DNA of 15,091 nucleotides from Candidatus Kerfeldbacteria bacterium (GTDB lineage Bacteria > Patescibacteriota > Patescibacteriia > Veblenbacterales > UBA10138), in assembly GCA_016234305.1 (NCBI GenBank), contig JACRFM010000044.1, positions 1 to 15,091 on the forward strand. The letters are read 5' to 3'. The translations under genes were made by a program, and so were the position numbers. The notes beneath the pieces are model-generated. The model did not search any database and was not told where the DNA came from. It was given only the letters and a program-made list of their open reading frames with translations. Every line of letters begins with the position of its first letter. Within the stretch, counting starts at the first letter, position 1. Shown piece after piece: positions 1-6,872 of this stretch.

Positions 1-2577
1 AAAACCTTGTGGTTGCCAGGTACAGACCATGCCGCCATTGCTACCCAGAATGTAGTGGAGAAAAAACTTTGGACCGAGCAGTCAAAAACCAGATTTGATT
101 TCACGCGCGAGGATTTTATAAAACAAGTAACTGATTTTGTGGGACAGTCTAAAACTGTTATTCGTCAGCAGGTTAAGGCTATGGGTGTATCTTGTGATTG
201 GTCGCGTGAACGTTACACTTTGGATAAAGGTTTATCGCGCACCGTGCAAGAAGTGTTTGTAAAAATGTATGATGACGATTTGATTTATCGCGGCAAACGA
301 ATTGTGAATTGGTGTACCCGTTGCGGTACGACTTTGGCTGATGATGAAGTGGAGTATAAAGAACAGCCAGCCAAATTTTACTATTTAAAGTACGGTCCAA
401 TTGTAATTGGTACAGCCCGCCCCGAGACCAAAGTTTTGGACAAAGTCATTATTGTTCACCCCGAAGACGCTCGTTATCAGGCTTATGTTGGCAAGGAATT
501 TGAGGTGCCGTGGATTGATGGTACGGTAAGGGCCAAAGTGGTGGCCGATCCAATTGCTGAAATGGAAACTGGCAGTGGTGCTATGACCATTACGCCAGCT
601 CATAGTTTTGTGGATTTTGATTTAGCCAAAAAGTATGGTTTTGAAGTTGTGGAAATTATTGGTTCTGGCGGTAGAATGACTTCAGCCGCCGGAAAATTTG
701 CTGGCCTGAAAGTTAAAGAAGCCCGGGCGGCGATAGTTGAAGAATTGCAGAAGAAAGGTTTAGTAGAAAGAATTGACGAGGATTATGTGCATAATTTGTC
801 AACCTGTTACCGCTGCTCAACGCCAGTAGAGCCCATGCCGCTAGAGCAATGGTTTGTGGCGGTTGATAAATCATTTAAAATTGGTTTATTCAAAAAAACT
901 ACTTTAAAAAAGTTGGCGCTTAAAGCCGTAAGCGGTGGCCAAATTAAAATAATACCCGAGAGGTTTGATAAAGTTTATTTTCACTGGATAAATAATTTAC
1001 GCGATTGGTGTATTTCCAGACAGATTTGGTTTGGACATCGGGTGCCAGTGTGGTATTGCGGCGGTTTAAACAACAGTGTCCGGCTTAAAATGGGCTTTGC
1101 CGAATCCGTAATTCCTCGGGTGCTTGCGGGTATGACCAAGACTTATCGCATTCACGACCATAATTTTAAAATTGGCGACCGGGTGGGTTTTGAGAGTAGC
1201 CAAACTAAATCTTTGTTCGGCTATGGAACTATAACCAATGTTGAGCGAAGGCCGATTAAAGATATTCCGCTGATTGACCCGCTTCATAAAACATCATATG
1301 AATCTTTAGCTGAATTGTTAGCGGCTTTTCGTCGTCGCTATCCTACAAACGAAGTTATTACCAGTGAGACTGAAGCTATACTATATACTTATGATTTTGA
1401 ATCGGCTGATAGTAGCACCAGACAAGGTTGCGGACAGATTATGGTGGTGGCTACCGAGCCAAAGCAATGCCCCAAGTGCGGTGGAACCAGATTAATTCAA
1501 GACCCAGATACTTTAGACACTTGGTTTTCTTCTAGTTTATGGACATTTTCTACTTTATTGGCTAATAATAGCGATCACTATAAAACTTTGGCAGATTGGC
1601 TTAAGGCCAGTCCGGACCTTAAGGAGTTTCATCCCACCAGCGTTATGGAAACTGGCTATGATATTTTATTCTTTTGGGTGGCCCGCATGATCTTAATGAC
1701 AACCTACATGTTGGGTGAAGTGCCGTTTCGTGAAGTTTATCTGCATGGTCTAGTCCGCGACAAGTTAGGGCGTAAAATGTCCAAATCTTTAAACAATGGT
1801 ATTGACCCATTAGCCATGATAGATAAATACGGCGCTGATGCCTTGCGTCTGTCTATGATTATTGGCAATACGCCGGGTAATGATTTTAAATTATATGAGG
1901 AAAAGATAGCCGGCTATCGTAATTTTATCAATAAATTATGGAATATTAGCCGCTTTATTTTAATGAGTGTCAGTGAGGCTAAATTGACTGAAGATATACC
2001 ACCAGCTGTAACTTTGGCGGACAAGTGGATATTGTCGCGCTTTAGTGCCATTGCCAGTTTTATAACTAACAAAATTGAAACTTACGAATTTTCCGCCGGG
2101 GGTGAAGTTTTGTATGATTTTACTTGGCATGAGCTGGCTGACTGGTACTTGGAAGTAGCTAAAGTGGAGGGCGGAAAAGACAAGCTGCTTAATTATTTGC
2201 TAACCCAGTTGTTAAAATTGTGGCATCCTTATACGCCGTATATTACGGAAGTTTTGTGGCAAGAGGCTTTTGGTAATACGTCGGGATTATTAATGGTTCA
2301 ATCGTGGCCTAAAAATTTGCCAGCAGTTGATGAGCAGGCCGAAAAAGAGTTTAAGGTAATACAGGCTATAGTTACGGCGATTCGGACTTATCGCGCTGAA
2401 CAAAAAGTTCCCTTGGATAAGATTTTAGCGATGGCTATAGAAGGTAAGGAGTTAGATGAAGCGGCAATTAAATTAGTGGAAGCTTTGCGAACGAAGGTGA
2501 AATTAGTTCCTCAAGCTGAAAAAAACTGGCTTAGTGTTAAGGTTAATGATATAAATTTAGTCATTGACTTAAATTAA
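1..2577 (+). CDS. valS: Valyl-tRNA synthetase, 5' end missing
   Basis: Class I aminoacyl-tRNA synthetase that charges tRNA-Val with valine in the cytoplasm. The reading frame is open at base 1, so the start and the HIGH-type motif lie outside the window. Visible in order: GTDHAAIATQ of the Rossmann fold (19-48); a zinc knuckle NWCTRCG; the CP1 editing domain with TARPET (412-429) and TPAH (592-603); a second knuckle CYRC and the EQWFV block; DWCISRQIWFGHRVPVWYC up to 1059; an inserted domain of about 120 residues (1060-1428); CPKCGG (1468-1485); DTWFSSSLW; KMSKS at 1774-1788; then the anticodon-binding domain. The protein ends soon after this domain and lacks the C-terminal coiled coil of E. 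coli and Thermus ValRS. Two editing-site positions differ from E. coli: the Lys of VKITPAH is Thr (586-588), and the first Asp of AHDFND is Ser (604-606). The second Asp is kept (613-615). The identification is secure. The next gene follows after 23 bp on the same strand and may be co-transcribed. Confidence 0.97.
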   Translation, partial: KTLWLPGTDHAAIATQNVVEKKLWTEQSKTRFDFTREDFIKQVTDFVGQSKTVIRQQVKAMGVSCDWSRERYTLDKGLSRTVQEVFVKMYDDDLIYRGKRIVNWCTRCGTTLADDEVEYKEQPAKFYYLKYGPIVIGTARPETKVLDKVIIVHPEDARYQAYVGKEFEVPWIDGTVRAKVVADPIAEMETGSGAMTITPAHSFVDFDLAKKYGFEVVEIIGSGGRMTSAAGKFAGLKVKEARAAIVEELQKKGLVERIDEDYVHNLSTCYRCSTPVEPMPLEQWFVAVDKSFKIGLFKKTTLKKLALKAVSGGQIKIIPERFDKVYFHWINNLRDWCISRQIWFGHRVPVWYCGGLNNSVRLKMGFAESVIPRVLAGMTKTYRIHDHNFKIGDRVGFESSQTKSLFGYGTITNVERRPIKDIPLIDPLHKTSYESLAELLAAFRRRYPTNEVITSETEAILYTYDFESADSSTRQGCGQIMVVATEPKQCPKCGGTRLIQDPDTLDTWFSSSLWTFSTLLANNSDHYKTLADWLKASPDLKEFHPTSVMETGYDILFFWVARMILMTTYMLGEVPFREVYLHGLVRDKLGRKMSKSLNNGIDPLAMIDKYGADALRLSMIIGNTPGNDFKLYEEKIAGYRNFINKLWNISRFILMSVSEAKLTEDIPPAVTLADKWILSRFSAIASFITNKIETYEFSAGGEVLYDFTWHELADWYLEVAKVEGGKDKLLNYLLTQLLKLWHPYTPYITEVLWQEAFGNTSGLLMVQSWPKNLPAVDEQAEKEFKVIQAIVTAIRTYRAEQKVPLDKILAMAIEGKELDEAAIKLVEALRTKVKLVPQAEKNWLSVKVNDINLVIDLN
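1060..1428 (+). other. ASCH/PUA-like domain inserted in a ValRS zinc knuckle
   Basis: In ordinary ValRS the stretch after WYC runs directly into CG...CPKCG and forms a compact zinc knuckle. Here about 120 residues separate the Cys at 1057-1059 from the CG at 1429-1434. The insert contains AGMTKTYRIHD, then FKIGDRVGF, a short strand FGYGTITNVE, an acidic/His turn, SLAELLAAFRRRYP and a closing strand AILYTYDFE. This order matches the ASCH domain, a PUA-like beta barrel with a G-x-K-x-x-T-x-R-type motif followed by GD and a C-terminal strand. The spacing of the first motif is one residue shorter than the usual pattern. The family is associated with RNA or nucleotide binding. A role in tRNA recognition here is inference. 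The reading frame is intact through the insert and both flanks fit normal ValRS, so a frameshift or assembly join is unlikely. Confidence 0.75.
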
Positions 2578-2600
2578 AATAGAGGCTAAGCTATTAAACT

Positions 2601-3551
2601 ATGTCTAGTTTTGAAGATAGTATATTAGATAGAATTGACCGGGGTGGCAATCCGGTGGACGGTCATTATTACACGACTAATGAGAAATTTAATACAAAAG
2701 TGGTTCAACCGTGGAATAAAATAAGACCAAAATTTACTAATTTTCTTCCACGGGTACCCGAAGACAACCAGGGAATCACTTACTCTTTGGCTGAACAAAA
2801 AAAAGACTTGACGCTGTTGGAAAATTTTGAAAAATCTCCAGATTTTGTGCAGGAGCGAAGCGAAGCGGCGGTTGGTTTAGAATATGTAATGATGGAGGGT
2901 ATTCACGAATATGATTGGTTAGGGGACGCAGCCCATGTCACGCCAACCAATAAGCATGATGATTATGTAAACGGACTTGATTTAATAGTTAGTGTTCCGC
3001 ATCCTCATAAGGAAAACGAATATTTACGGTTTGGCATAGATACCACTACTAGCTCAGAGCAATGGGTTATTGATAAAAAATTACGGCGAACCATTGGACA
3101 GTTAAAAGATAATAAATTATCAACTGTCAAATATTTTATTAGTGATGAAAGCGGCGAACGTGAAGCTATTTCGGTGCCACGTTTTGTGGTGGCTGTTAGT
3201 GCCGCCGAGGCTAGTAATTTGCAGGTTCGGCAAGCGGAAAAAGACAAATCTCTTGTCAATGATGATATCCAGATAGAATTGATTGAAGAGCTGGAAGAGC
3301 AAGCTGCTTTTGCGGTTGATCAGTTATTATCTCAGGGTGATAAATCAGTTAAATTAGAAACGCCCCTGGAGGTTAGAAGGTATTTAGATGATCATCTGGA
3401 AGTCTTAGAGACCTCGTCAGTTATGATGGAATATGCCGCTGTGCTTAACTATTTAGGCGATTTGAGACAACAAAAAACCCTTGGCCTTAAAGATACAACA
3501 CACAAGGGTTTTATTTCGTCTTCTCTTTACCGCTTGCAGGAAGCGGTTTAG
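2601..3551 (+). CDS. Conserved-looking protein of unknown function
   Basis: A 316-residue soluble protein starting with ATG 23 bp after valS, on the same strand. There is no signal peptide or membrane segment. Its only upstream purine run is AGAGG, 15 nt before the ATG, which is too far away for a normal Shine-Dalgarno site. I do not recognise the family. The middle holds GLEYVMMEGI (about residues 91-100), then HDDYVNGLDLIVSV and, after a short gap, LRFGIDTTTS followed by paired Lys/Arg and a helix. An acidic helix, a G-x-D strand and a strand ending in an acidic residue resemble the layout of PD-(D/E)XK nuclease cores. However, the expected E-x-K is D-T-T here, so this is only a suggestion. 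The C-terminal third is acidic and helical. Its last codons overlap a convergent small ORF and that ORF's terminator hairpin (3472-3512). Confidence 0.85.
   Translation: MSSFEDSILDRIDRGGNPVDGHYYTTNEKFNTKVVQPWNKIRPKFTNFLPRVPEDNQGITYSLAEQKKDLTLLENFEKSPDFVQERSEAAVGLEYVMMEGIHEYDWLGDAAHVTPTNKHDDYVNGLDLIVSVPHPHKENEYLRFGIDTTTSSEQWVIDKKLRRTIGQLKDNKLSTVKYFISDESGEREAISVPRFVVAVSAAEASNLQVRQAEKDKSLVNDDIQIELIEELEEQAAFAVDQLLSQGDKSVKLETPLEVRRYLDDHLEVLETSSVMMEYAAVLNYLGDLRQQKTLGLKDTTHKGFISSSLYRLQEAV
3472..3512 (-). terminator. Intrinsic terminator of the 40-aa ORF
   Basis: Read on the minus strand, AAAACCCTTG and CAAGGGTTTT form a perfect 10-bp stem (plus-strand arms 3474-3483 and 3503-3512) with a 19-nt loop, ending in a run of six T (3472-3477). 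It begins at the stop codon of the 40-aa ORF. It also lies inside the last codons of the plus-strand gene, where translating ribosomes would hide it. On the plus strand the tail is TTTTATTT, so weak two-way activity is possible. Confidence 0.65.
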
Positions 3552-3633
3552 GTGGTGGCTCGTTATTTACGAGCTCTTTTAGCCGCTTAGCCAGTGGCTT
3601 GATTTTTTTTCGTTTTTCTGATTCTTTTTTCAT
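3511..3633 (-). CDS. Small basic protein, 40 aa, unknown function
   Basis: ATG at 3633-3631 and stop TAA at 3513-3511. The product begins MKKESEKRKK and continues with a helix-forming KPLAKRLKELVNN segment, a proline run NEPPPKPLP and a Lys-rich end. It is strongly basic, with no membrane segment or cysteine. The case that it is real rests on context. A GAGGTG Shine-Dalgarno match lies just upstream of the ATG. Upstream of that is a promoter TTGACA-N17-TATGGT giving a leader of about 17 nt. A perfect 10-bp terminator hairpin with a T-run begins at the stop codon. The last 41 bp overlap the end of the 316-aa gene in convergent orientation. Length and charge would suit a nucleic-acid- or ribosome-binding peptide, but no family is recognised and that function is speculation. 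A chance ORF is the alternative. Confidence 0.6.
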   Translation of the reverse strand: MKKESEKRKKIKPLAKRLKELVNNEPPPKPLPASGKEKTK

Positions 3634-3657
3634 TTACACCTCATTTGTTGATATTTA

Positions 3658-3686
3658 ACCATATTCTTATTTTATTTTTTTGTCAA
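3658..3686 (-). promoter_or_regulatory. Sigma70-type promoter of the 40-aa ORF
   Basis: On the minus strand: -35 TTGACA (plus 3681-3686, full consensus), 17-nt AT-rich spacer, -10 TATGGT (plus 3658-3663). The predicted transcription start is near 3650, about 17 nt before the ATG, with the GAGGTG ribosome site between them. Confidence 0.6.
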
Positions 3687-3697
3687 TAGCAATCAAA

Positions 3698-3720
3698 CCG
3701 CCCCTGTGATTAAGGGGTGG
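3698..3720 (-). terminator. Possible terminator of pilB
   Basis: An 8-bp GC-rich stem (plus arms 3698-3705 and 3713-3720, one G-T pair) with a 7-nt loop, 18 bp after the pilB stop. The minus-strand tail is only TTTGATTG, so termination may be weak. Confidence 0.45.
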
Positions 3721-3737
3721 TTGAATGGGACTCAAGT

Positions 3738-5420
3738 TTACTCCACTACGCTAAAGACTTCCTCCACTGAAGTTATGCCGTCCAGCGCTTTTAAGAGCCC
3801 GTCTTGTACCATTAAAATCATACCGTGTTTAGTGGCAATATTTTGAATATCGTATTCGGAAATCTGGCCGGCAAGGAGCAGTTTTTCTATTTCCTCGTTC
3901 AGGGTCAGTATTTCGTAAACGCCAACGCGGCCCTTAAATCCTAGATTATTGCATTTAGTGCAACCTTGGCCTTTATAAAATTTCAGATTATTAATATTAA
4001 AATTTTTGGGTAAATAATTTTTAGCTATTTCATCTAAAACTTTTTTGACTTTGGTCAGGGTAGCATTATCCAAATTAGCTTCAATTTTACAATTTTCGCA
4101 AATACGCCGTACTAAACGCTGGGCCATGATACAGTTTAAAGCCGGCGTAAGTAAAAATGGTTTTACGCCCATAGCTAGAAAACGGGGGATGGCACCGGCC
4201 GCACTGTTGGTGTGGATAGTGGAAATTACCAAATGGCCGGTGAGGGCGGCGTTGATGGCTGTATCAGCTGTGGCAAAATCGCGGATTTCTCCCACCATTA
4301 CCACGTCTGGGTCCTGGCGCAAAATAGCTTTTAGACCCCGGGCAAAGTCATAGCCCTTACCGGCATCTATCTGACTTTGGTTAACTCCTTTTAATTTGTA
4401 TTCCACTGGGTCTTCCAAAGTTATAATTTTAGTGGCGCTGTTGTTCAGTTGATTTAAAATAGCGTATAAGGTGGTGGTCTTGCCGCTGCCGGTCGGACCA
4501 GTGGTAATAATCATGCCGTTGGGCCGCGTGATTTCTCGTTTTAAATCCACATAAGCTTGGCCGCGTATGCCCAAGTCGTCAAATTTTAGGCCAGTGGCCG
4601 AGGAACGTAGCAACCGCATTACTACTGACTCGCCAAAAGAAGTGGGGATAGTGGAAACACGGACATCAATTTTATCTTCCGGCAAATAAATGGTAAAACG
4701 GCCATCTTGCGGAGTGGAGGAAATGTTGATTTTGATTTTGGCGAGCAGCTTAAGCCGGGAAATAAGTTTAGGCCAAATTTCTAGATTCATTTGGGCTATC
4801 GTGTAGAGGGTGCCGTCAATGCGGTAACGCACGATTATATCTTTTTCTTCAGCCTCTACGTGAATATCCGAAGCAGCCATTGTCAAACCCCCGGCAATAA
4901 TAACAGTGACCATGTCGGTCAGGCTGGCTTTATTTAACAGTTCGTTGACGGCTTTAAAATCAGTGGCTAAAGTTTGGTAGCGTTTAATATCGGCTTCACT
5001 CACGCTCACGCCGCTCGTAACTTCTCTTATTTTGGGCAGTTTTTCGTACAGTTTTAAAACCGCCGTCAGACTGTGAACAGATATCACATAAACTACATAA
5101 TGCGCCGGATGAGTAGCTTGCAGTTGTTTGATGTAGTCAACTTGCCCGGGGGTGCTGGGGTTGGTAGTGCCGAGCCGCACTTCATTTTCATTAAGCAGAA
5201 AAGGCACCAGGGATAACTGGCGGGCTGATTTTTCCGGGATTAGTTCTAAGGCATCTTGAGCAATCGCCAAGCCGGTTAAATTTATATAAGGCATGTTCAA
5301 CTGCTGCGCCCAAGCGGCGGCTTCCTGTTCTTTGCTGCGCAAAGTCAAATCAGTCATTTTGGAACTGAACTTTTCACTGACTTCTTTGGAACTAAGGGTG
5401 AGTTTTGTTTTGGGATTCAT
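3738..5420 (-). CDS. pilB: PilB/GspE-type secretion or pilus assembly ATPase
   Basis: Hexameric cytoplasmic ATPase of the type IV pilus/type II secretion superfamily, which powers pilin extraction and fibre assembly at the inner membrane. Length 560 aa, normal for the family. An N-terminal MshEN/T2SSE_N-like region spans about residues 28-100. The catalytic core has Walker A GPTGSGKT (308-315), the Asp box IITLEDPVEY (332-341), Walker B DVVMVGEIRD (372-381), and a His box ending in TGHLVISTIHTN (395-405). The tetracysteine zinc motif is C441-x2-C444 and C487-x2-C490. These place it with PilB/GspE rather than the retraction ATPase PilT, which lacks the N-terminal domain and the zinc motif. No pilC, pilT or pilin gene is in the window, so the system's other parts must be elsewhere. 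The ATG at 5420 has no Shine-Dalgarno site. A promoter candidate at 5444-5472 gives a leader of about 17 nt. Met22 is an alternative start. Confidence 0.95.
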   Translation of the reverse strand: MNPKTKLTLSSKEVSEKFSSKMTDLTLRSKEQEAAAWAQQLNMPYINLTGLAIAQDALELIPEKSARQLSLVPFLLNENEVRLGTTNPSTPGQVDYIKQLQATHPAHYVVYVISVHSLTAVLKLYEKLPKIREVTSGVSVSEADIKRYQTLATDFKAVNELLNKASLTDMVTVIIAGGLTMAASDIHVEAEEKDIIVRYRIDGTLYTIAQMNLEIWPKLISRLKLLAKIKINISSTPQDGRFTIYLPEDKIDVRVSTIPTSFGESVVMRLLRSSATGLKFDDLGIRGQAYVDLKREITRPNGMIITTGPTGSGKTTTLYAILNQLNNSATKIITLEDPVEYKLKGVNQSQIDAGKGYDFARGLKAILRQDPDVVMVGEIRDFATADTAINAALTGHLVISTIHTNSAAGAIPRFLAMGVKPFLLTPALNCIMAQRLVRRICENCKIEANLDNATLTKVKKVLDEIAKNYLPKNFNINNLKFYKGQGCTKCNNLGFKGRVGVYEILTLNEEIEKLLLAGQISEYDIQNIATKHGMILMVQDGLLKALDGITSVEEVFSVVE

Positions 5421-5443
5421 AAATTTAGTGATTGTCCACTTTA

Positions 5444-5472
5444 ACTGTAGCAGGAATCAGGCATCAGTTCAA
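5444..5472 (-). promoter_or_regulatory. Candidate promoter of pilB
   Basis: On the minus strand: TTGAAC (plus 5467-5472), 17-nt spacer, TACAGT (plus 5444-5449), each 4 of 6 to consensus. The predicted start is near 5437. An 8-bp perfect palindrome with a 1-nt centre (5511-5527, ATGATTTT...AAAATCAT) lies about 40 bp further upstream and could be an operator or just AT-rich chance. Confidence 0.4.
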
Positions 5473-5559
5473 AAGTTATTTTTTATTATGAGGCTGAAGC
5501 TAAGATTTGAATGATTTTGAAAATCATAAATTGCAAGTGTCCTTGTCTCTTCTCTTTGT

Positions 5560-5709
5560 CATTGCCTGTCTACCCTGCCTACCGGCAGGCAGGGCAGACA
5601 AGGGAGGAGCGAAGCGACGAAGTCCGGCTTCGCTAGATCTGGCGTAGCCATGACAATCCCTGACTTTGAGATCGCCACACTTTCGCTTGCCCCGCCAACG
5701 CGGCGGGGC
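5560..5709. repeat. REP-like palindrome cluster
   Basis: Non-coding patch after the pilB promoter region, made of stacked palindromes: a 34-nt near-perfect dyad (5567-5600, 15 of 17 pairs, with CTGCCT/AGGCAG arms); AGCGAAGC...GCTTCGCT (5608-5615 with 5627-5634); and GCCCCGCC...GGCGGGGC (5689-5696 with 5702-5709). The motifs GGAGCGAAGCGACG and GTCATTGC are typical of dispersed repeats I know from many bacterial genomes. An ORF crossing it on the minus strand encodes only repeat-derived sequence. Composition is much more GC-rich than the flanks. Confidence 0.75.
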
Positions 5710-5745
5710 GATGACTGGTGGTAGTTATTGCCTTGGTTCACCCAC

Positions 5746-5818
5746 TGTCATTGCGAGCGACCATAAGGGAGCGTGGCAACCTCACTAGCATTAACCAGAT
5801 TGCCACGTCGCCCTGACA
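5746..5818. repeat. Dispersed inverted-repeat element (TGTCATTGCGAGCG type)
   Basis: Starts TGTCATTGCGAGCGAC and ends GTCGCCCTGACA. Inner arms CGTGGCAA (5772-5779) and TTGCCACG (5800-5807) pair, and outer TGTCA/TGACA and GCGAC/GTCGC also pair, so the whole element can fold as one long hairpin. It lies 25 bp beyond the stop of the TrmB gene and would be at the 3' end of that transcript. Confidence 0.75.
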
Positions 5819-5843
5819 AAGGAACGGTTTTGAAACTATCTAT

Positions 5844-6608
5844 TTAATTATTAACTCTAAACTGTTTCGCGCCAGCCCAAGCCAGTTCAAAAACTTTGCG
5901 TTGCATGTTGGCGATCTCTTCGCTTTCCACAATCACGGCAAATTTTTCCTGCCAGGAAACAAATAGCGCCTTGTTACTGTAAATATTCATTTCCACAGAG
6001 AAATAAAATTGGTCTTTGGGCACCAGAATTGAGGTGCGTAATTCACTGGTATCATTTTTTACTACTGCCCGGCTCCCTTCATCATCCGGTGCTATTACTC
6101 GCACGGTTATACCTTTTAAAGTCCGGCGTTTAAAATAATCAGCAAAATACCGAGGTGGTAAAGCCTGGTACATAGATTCGCCCACTGCATAAGCTAATAA
6201 TTCGCCCTCGGCAGTAAGGGTATCTTCAAAGGCTTCTTTGACTTGGTCTACACCTTGATAAAATTTTACCTTGGGTTTTTCTTTAGTGTTATAAACTGAT
6301 AATAATTGTGGCAACAGACCTTGCGCCATATTTAGCCGCTGTTCAGCCTGGTTAATCCGTTGCTGTAAAAAACTGATTACTTTTTCCGGGTTTTCTGCTA
6401 CAAACTTTTGTATTTTAGTTTCACCTGGCAAGTTTACTAAACCCTCACTGGTTAGACCCTCTAAAATGTCATAACTGGTGGTGCGGTTAATGCCGGCTTT
6501 TCTAGCAACTTCGCTGGCGGTGGAGGGCCCCAGTTCTAACAAGGCCAAATAAACCTTGGCTTCTTTTTCCGTAAAACCTAATTCAATTAATTGTTTTTGG
6601 CTAATCAT
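5844..6608 (-). CDS. TrmB-family transcriptional regulator (first copy)
   Basis: A 254-aa DNA-binding regulator. The N-terminal winged helix-turn-helix covers about residues 8-65: a GFTEKEAKVYLALLELG helix, then ASEVARKAGINRTTSYDILEGL as the recognition unit, and a short wing. A Gln/Leu-rich helical linker at about 80-105 suggests a coiled-coil dimer arm. The C-terminal domain (from about 112) begins KPKVKFYQGVDQVKEAFEDTLT. TrmB proteins generally sense sugars or related ligands through their C-terminal part. The ligand here is unknown. The same KPKVKFYQGV-DTLT block is in the second TrmB gene (12533-13285), so the two are paralogues. The ATG at 6608 has no Shine-Dalgarno site. A dispersed repeat (6634-6714) lies between gene and predicted promoter (6731-6759), so it would be in the 5' leader. 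Confidence 0.9.
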   Translation of the reverse strand: MISQKQLIELGFTEKEAKVYLALLELGPSTASEVARKAGINRTTSYDILEGLTSEGLVNLPGETKIQKFVAENPEKVISFLQQRINQAEQRLNMAQGLLPQLLSVYNTKEKPKVKFYQGVDQVKEAFEDTLTAEGELLAYAVGESMYQALPPRYFADYFKRRTLKGITVRVIAPDDEGSRAVVKNDTSELRTSILVPKDQFYFSVEMNIYSNKALFVSWQEKFAVIVESEEIANMQRKVFELAWAGAKQFRVNN

Positions 6609-6633
6609 AGCGATAAATAAATTATTTCCTATT

Positions 6634-6714
6634 TGTCACCCTAAATCCTGACCTGTCGTCAGGACAGGTTTATTTCAGGGTCATTTTAGATGCTGAAACA
6701 AGTTCAGCATGACA
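6634..6714. repeat. Dispersed inverted-repeat element (TGTCACCCT...TGACA type)
   Basis: Begins TGTCACCCT and ends GCATGACA. It contains TCCTGAC...GTCAGGA (6646-6652 with 6658-6664) and TGCTGAA...TTCAGCA (6691-6697 with 6703-6709). This sequence style (CCCTGAA, GAAACAAGTTCAG, ATGACA) is familiar from repeats scattered in many bacterial genomes. It is a different family from the 5746-5818 element. Confidence 0.75.
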
Positions 6715-6730
6715 AAAGCAAGCTACTTTT

Positions 6731-6759
6731 AGCTTAGCATAAGTAAATAATTGTGTCAA
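6731..6759 (-). promoter_or_regulatory. Candidate promoter of the first TrmB gene
   Basis: On the minus strand: TTGACA (plus 6754-6759), 17-nt spacer, TAAGCT (plus 6731-6736, 3 of 6 to consensus). Its perfect -35 and correct spacing are the main support. It diverges from the strong plus-strand promoter at 6841. Confidence 0.35.
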
Positions 6760-6797
6760 TATATTTCCACAATTTATTATCTATTACTATTTTATCT

Positions 6798-6829
6798 AAT
6801 TATTTAAAGTTTATAAATGATAAATAATT
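6798..6829. promoter_or_regulatory. Inverted repeat upstream of the RNA-element promoter
   Basis: AATTATTTA (6798-6806) and TAAATAATT (6821-6829) are perfect 9-bp arms, 14 bp apart, ending 11 bp before the -35 box at 6841. It could be an operator for the divergent pair, possibly bound by the TrmB protein. The tract is very AT-rich, so chance is a real alternative. Confidence 0.3.
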
Positions 6830-6840
6830 GACGATAGCTC

Positions 6841-6869
6841 TTGACAAGTTTTTAAGCTTGCGCTATGAT
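6841..6869 (+). promoter_or_regulatory. Near-consensus sigma70 promoter
   Basis: TTGACA (6841-6846), exactly 17-nt spacer, TATGAT (6864-6869). This is the best promoter match in the window, 11 of 12 bases. The predicted start near 6876 falls at the first bases of the duplicated RNA element (6873 onward), which supports the element being a transcript that begins there. Confidence 0.75.
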
Positions 6870-6872
6870 GGA

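Noticed and set aside
1060..1428. Frameshift, assembly join or intein in valS
   Set aside because: The frame is continuous, flanks match ValRS on both sides, and there are no intein splice motifs; the insert reads as a folded domain.
5559..5741. 60-aa ORF on the minus strand
   Set aside because: Its sequence is the translation of the palindromic repeats (repeated PCLPCLP and similar). No ribosome site or family.
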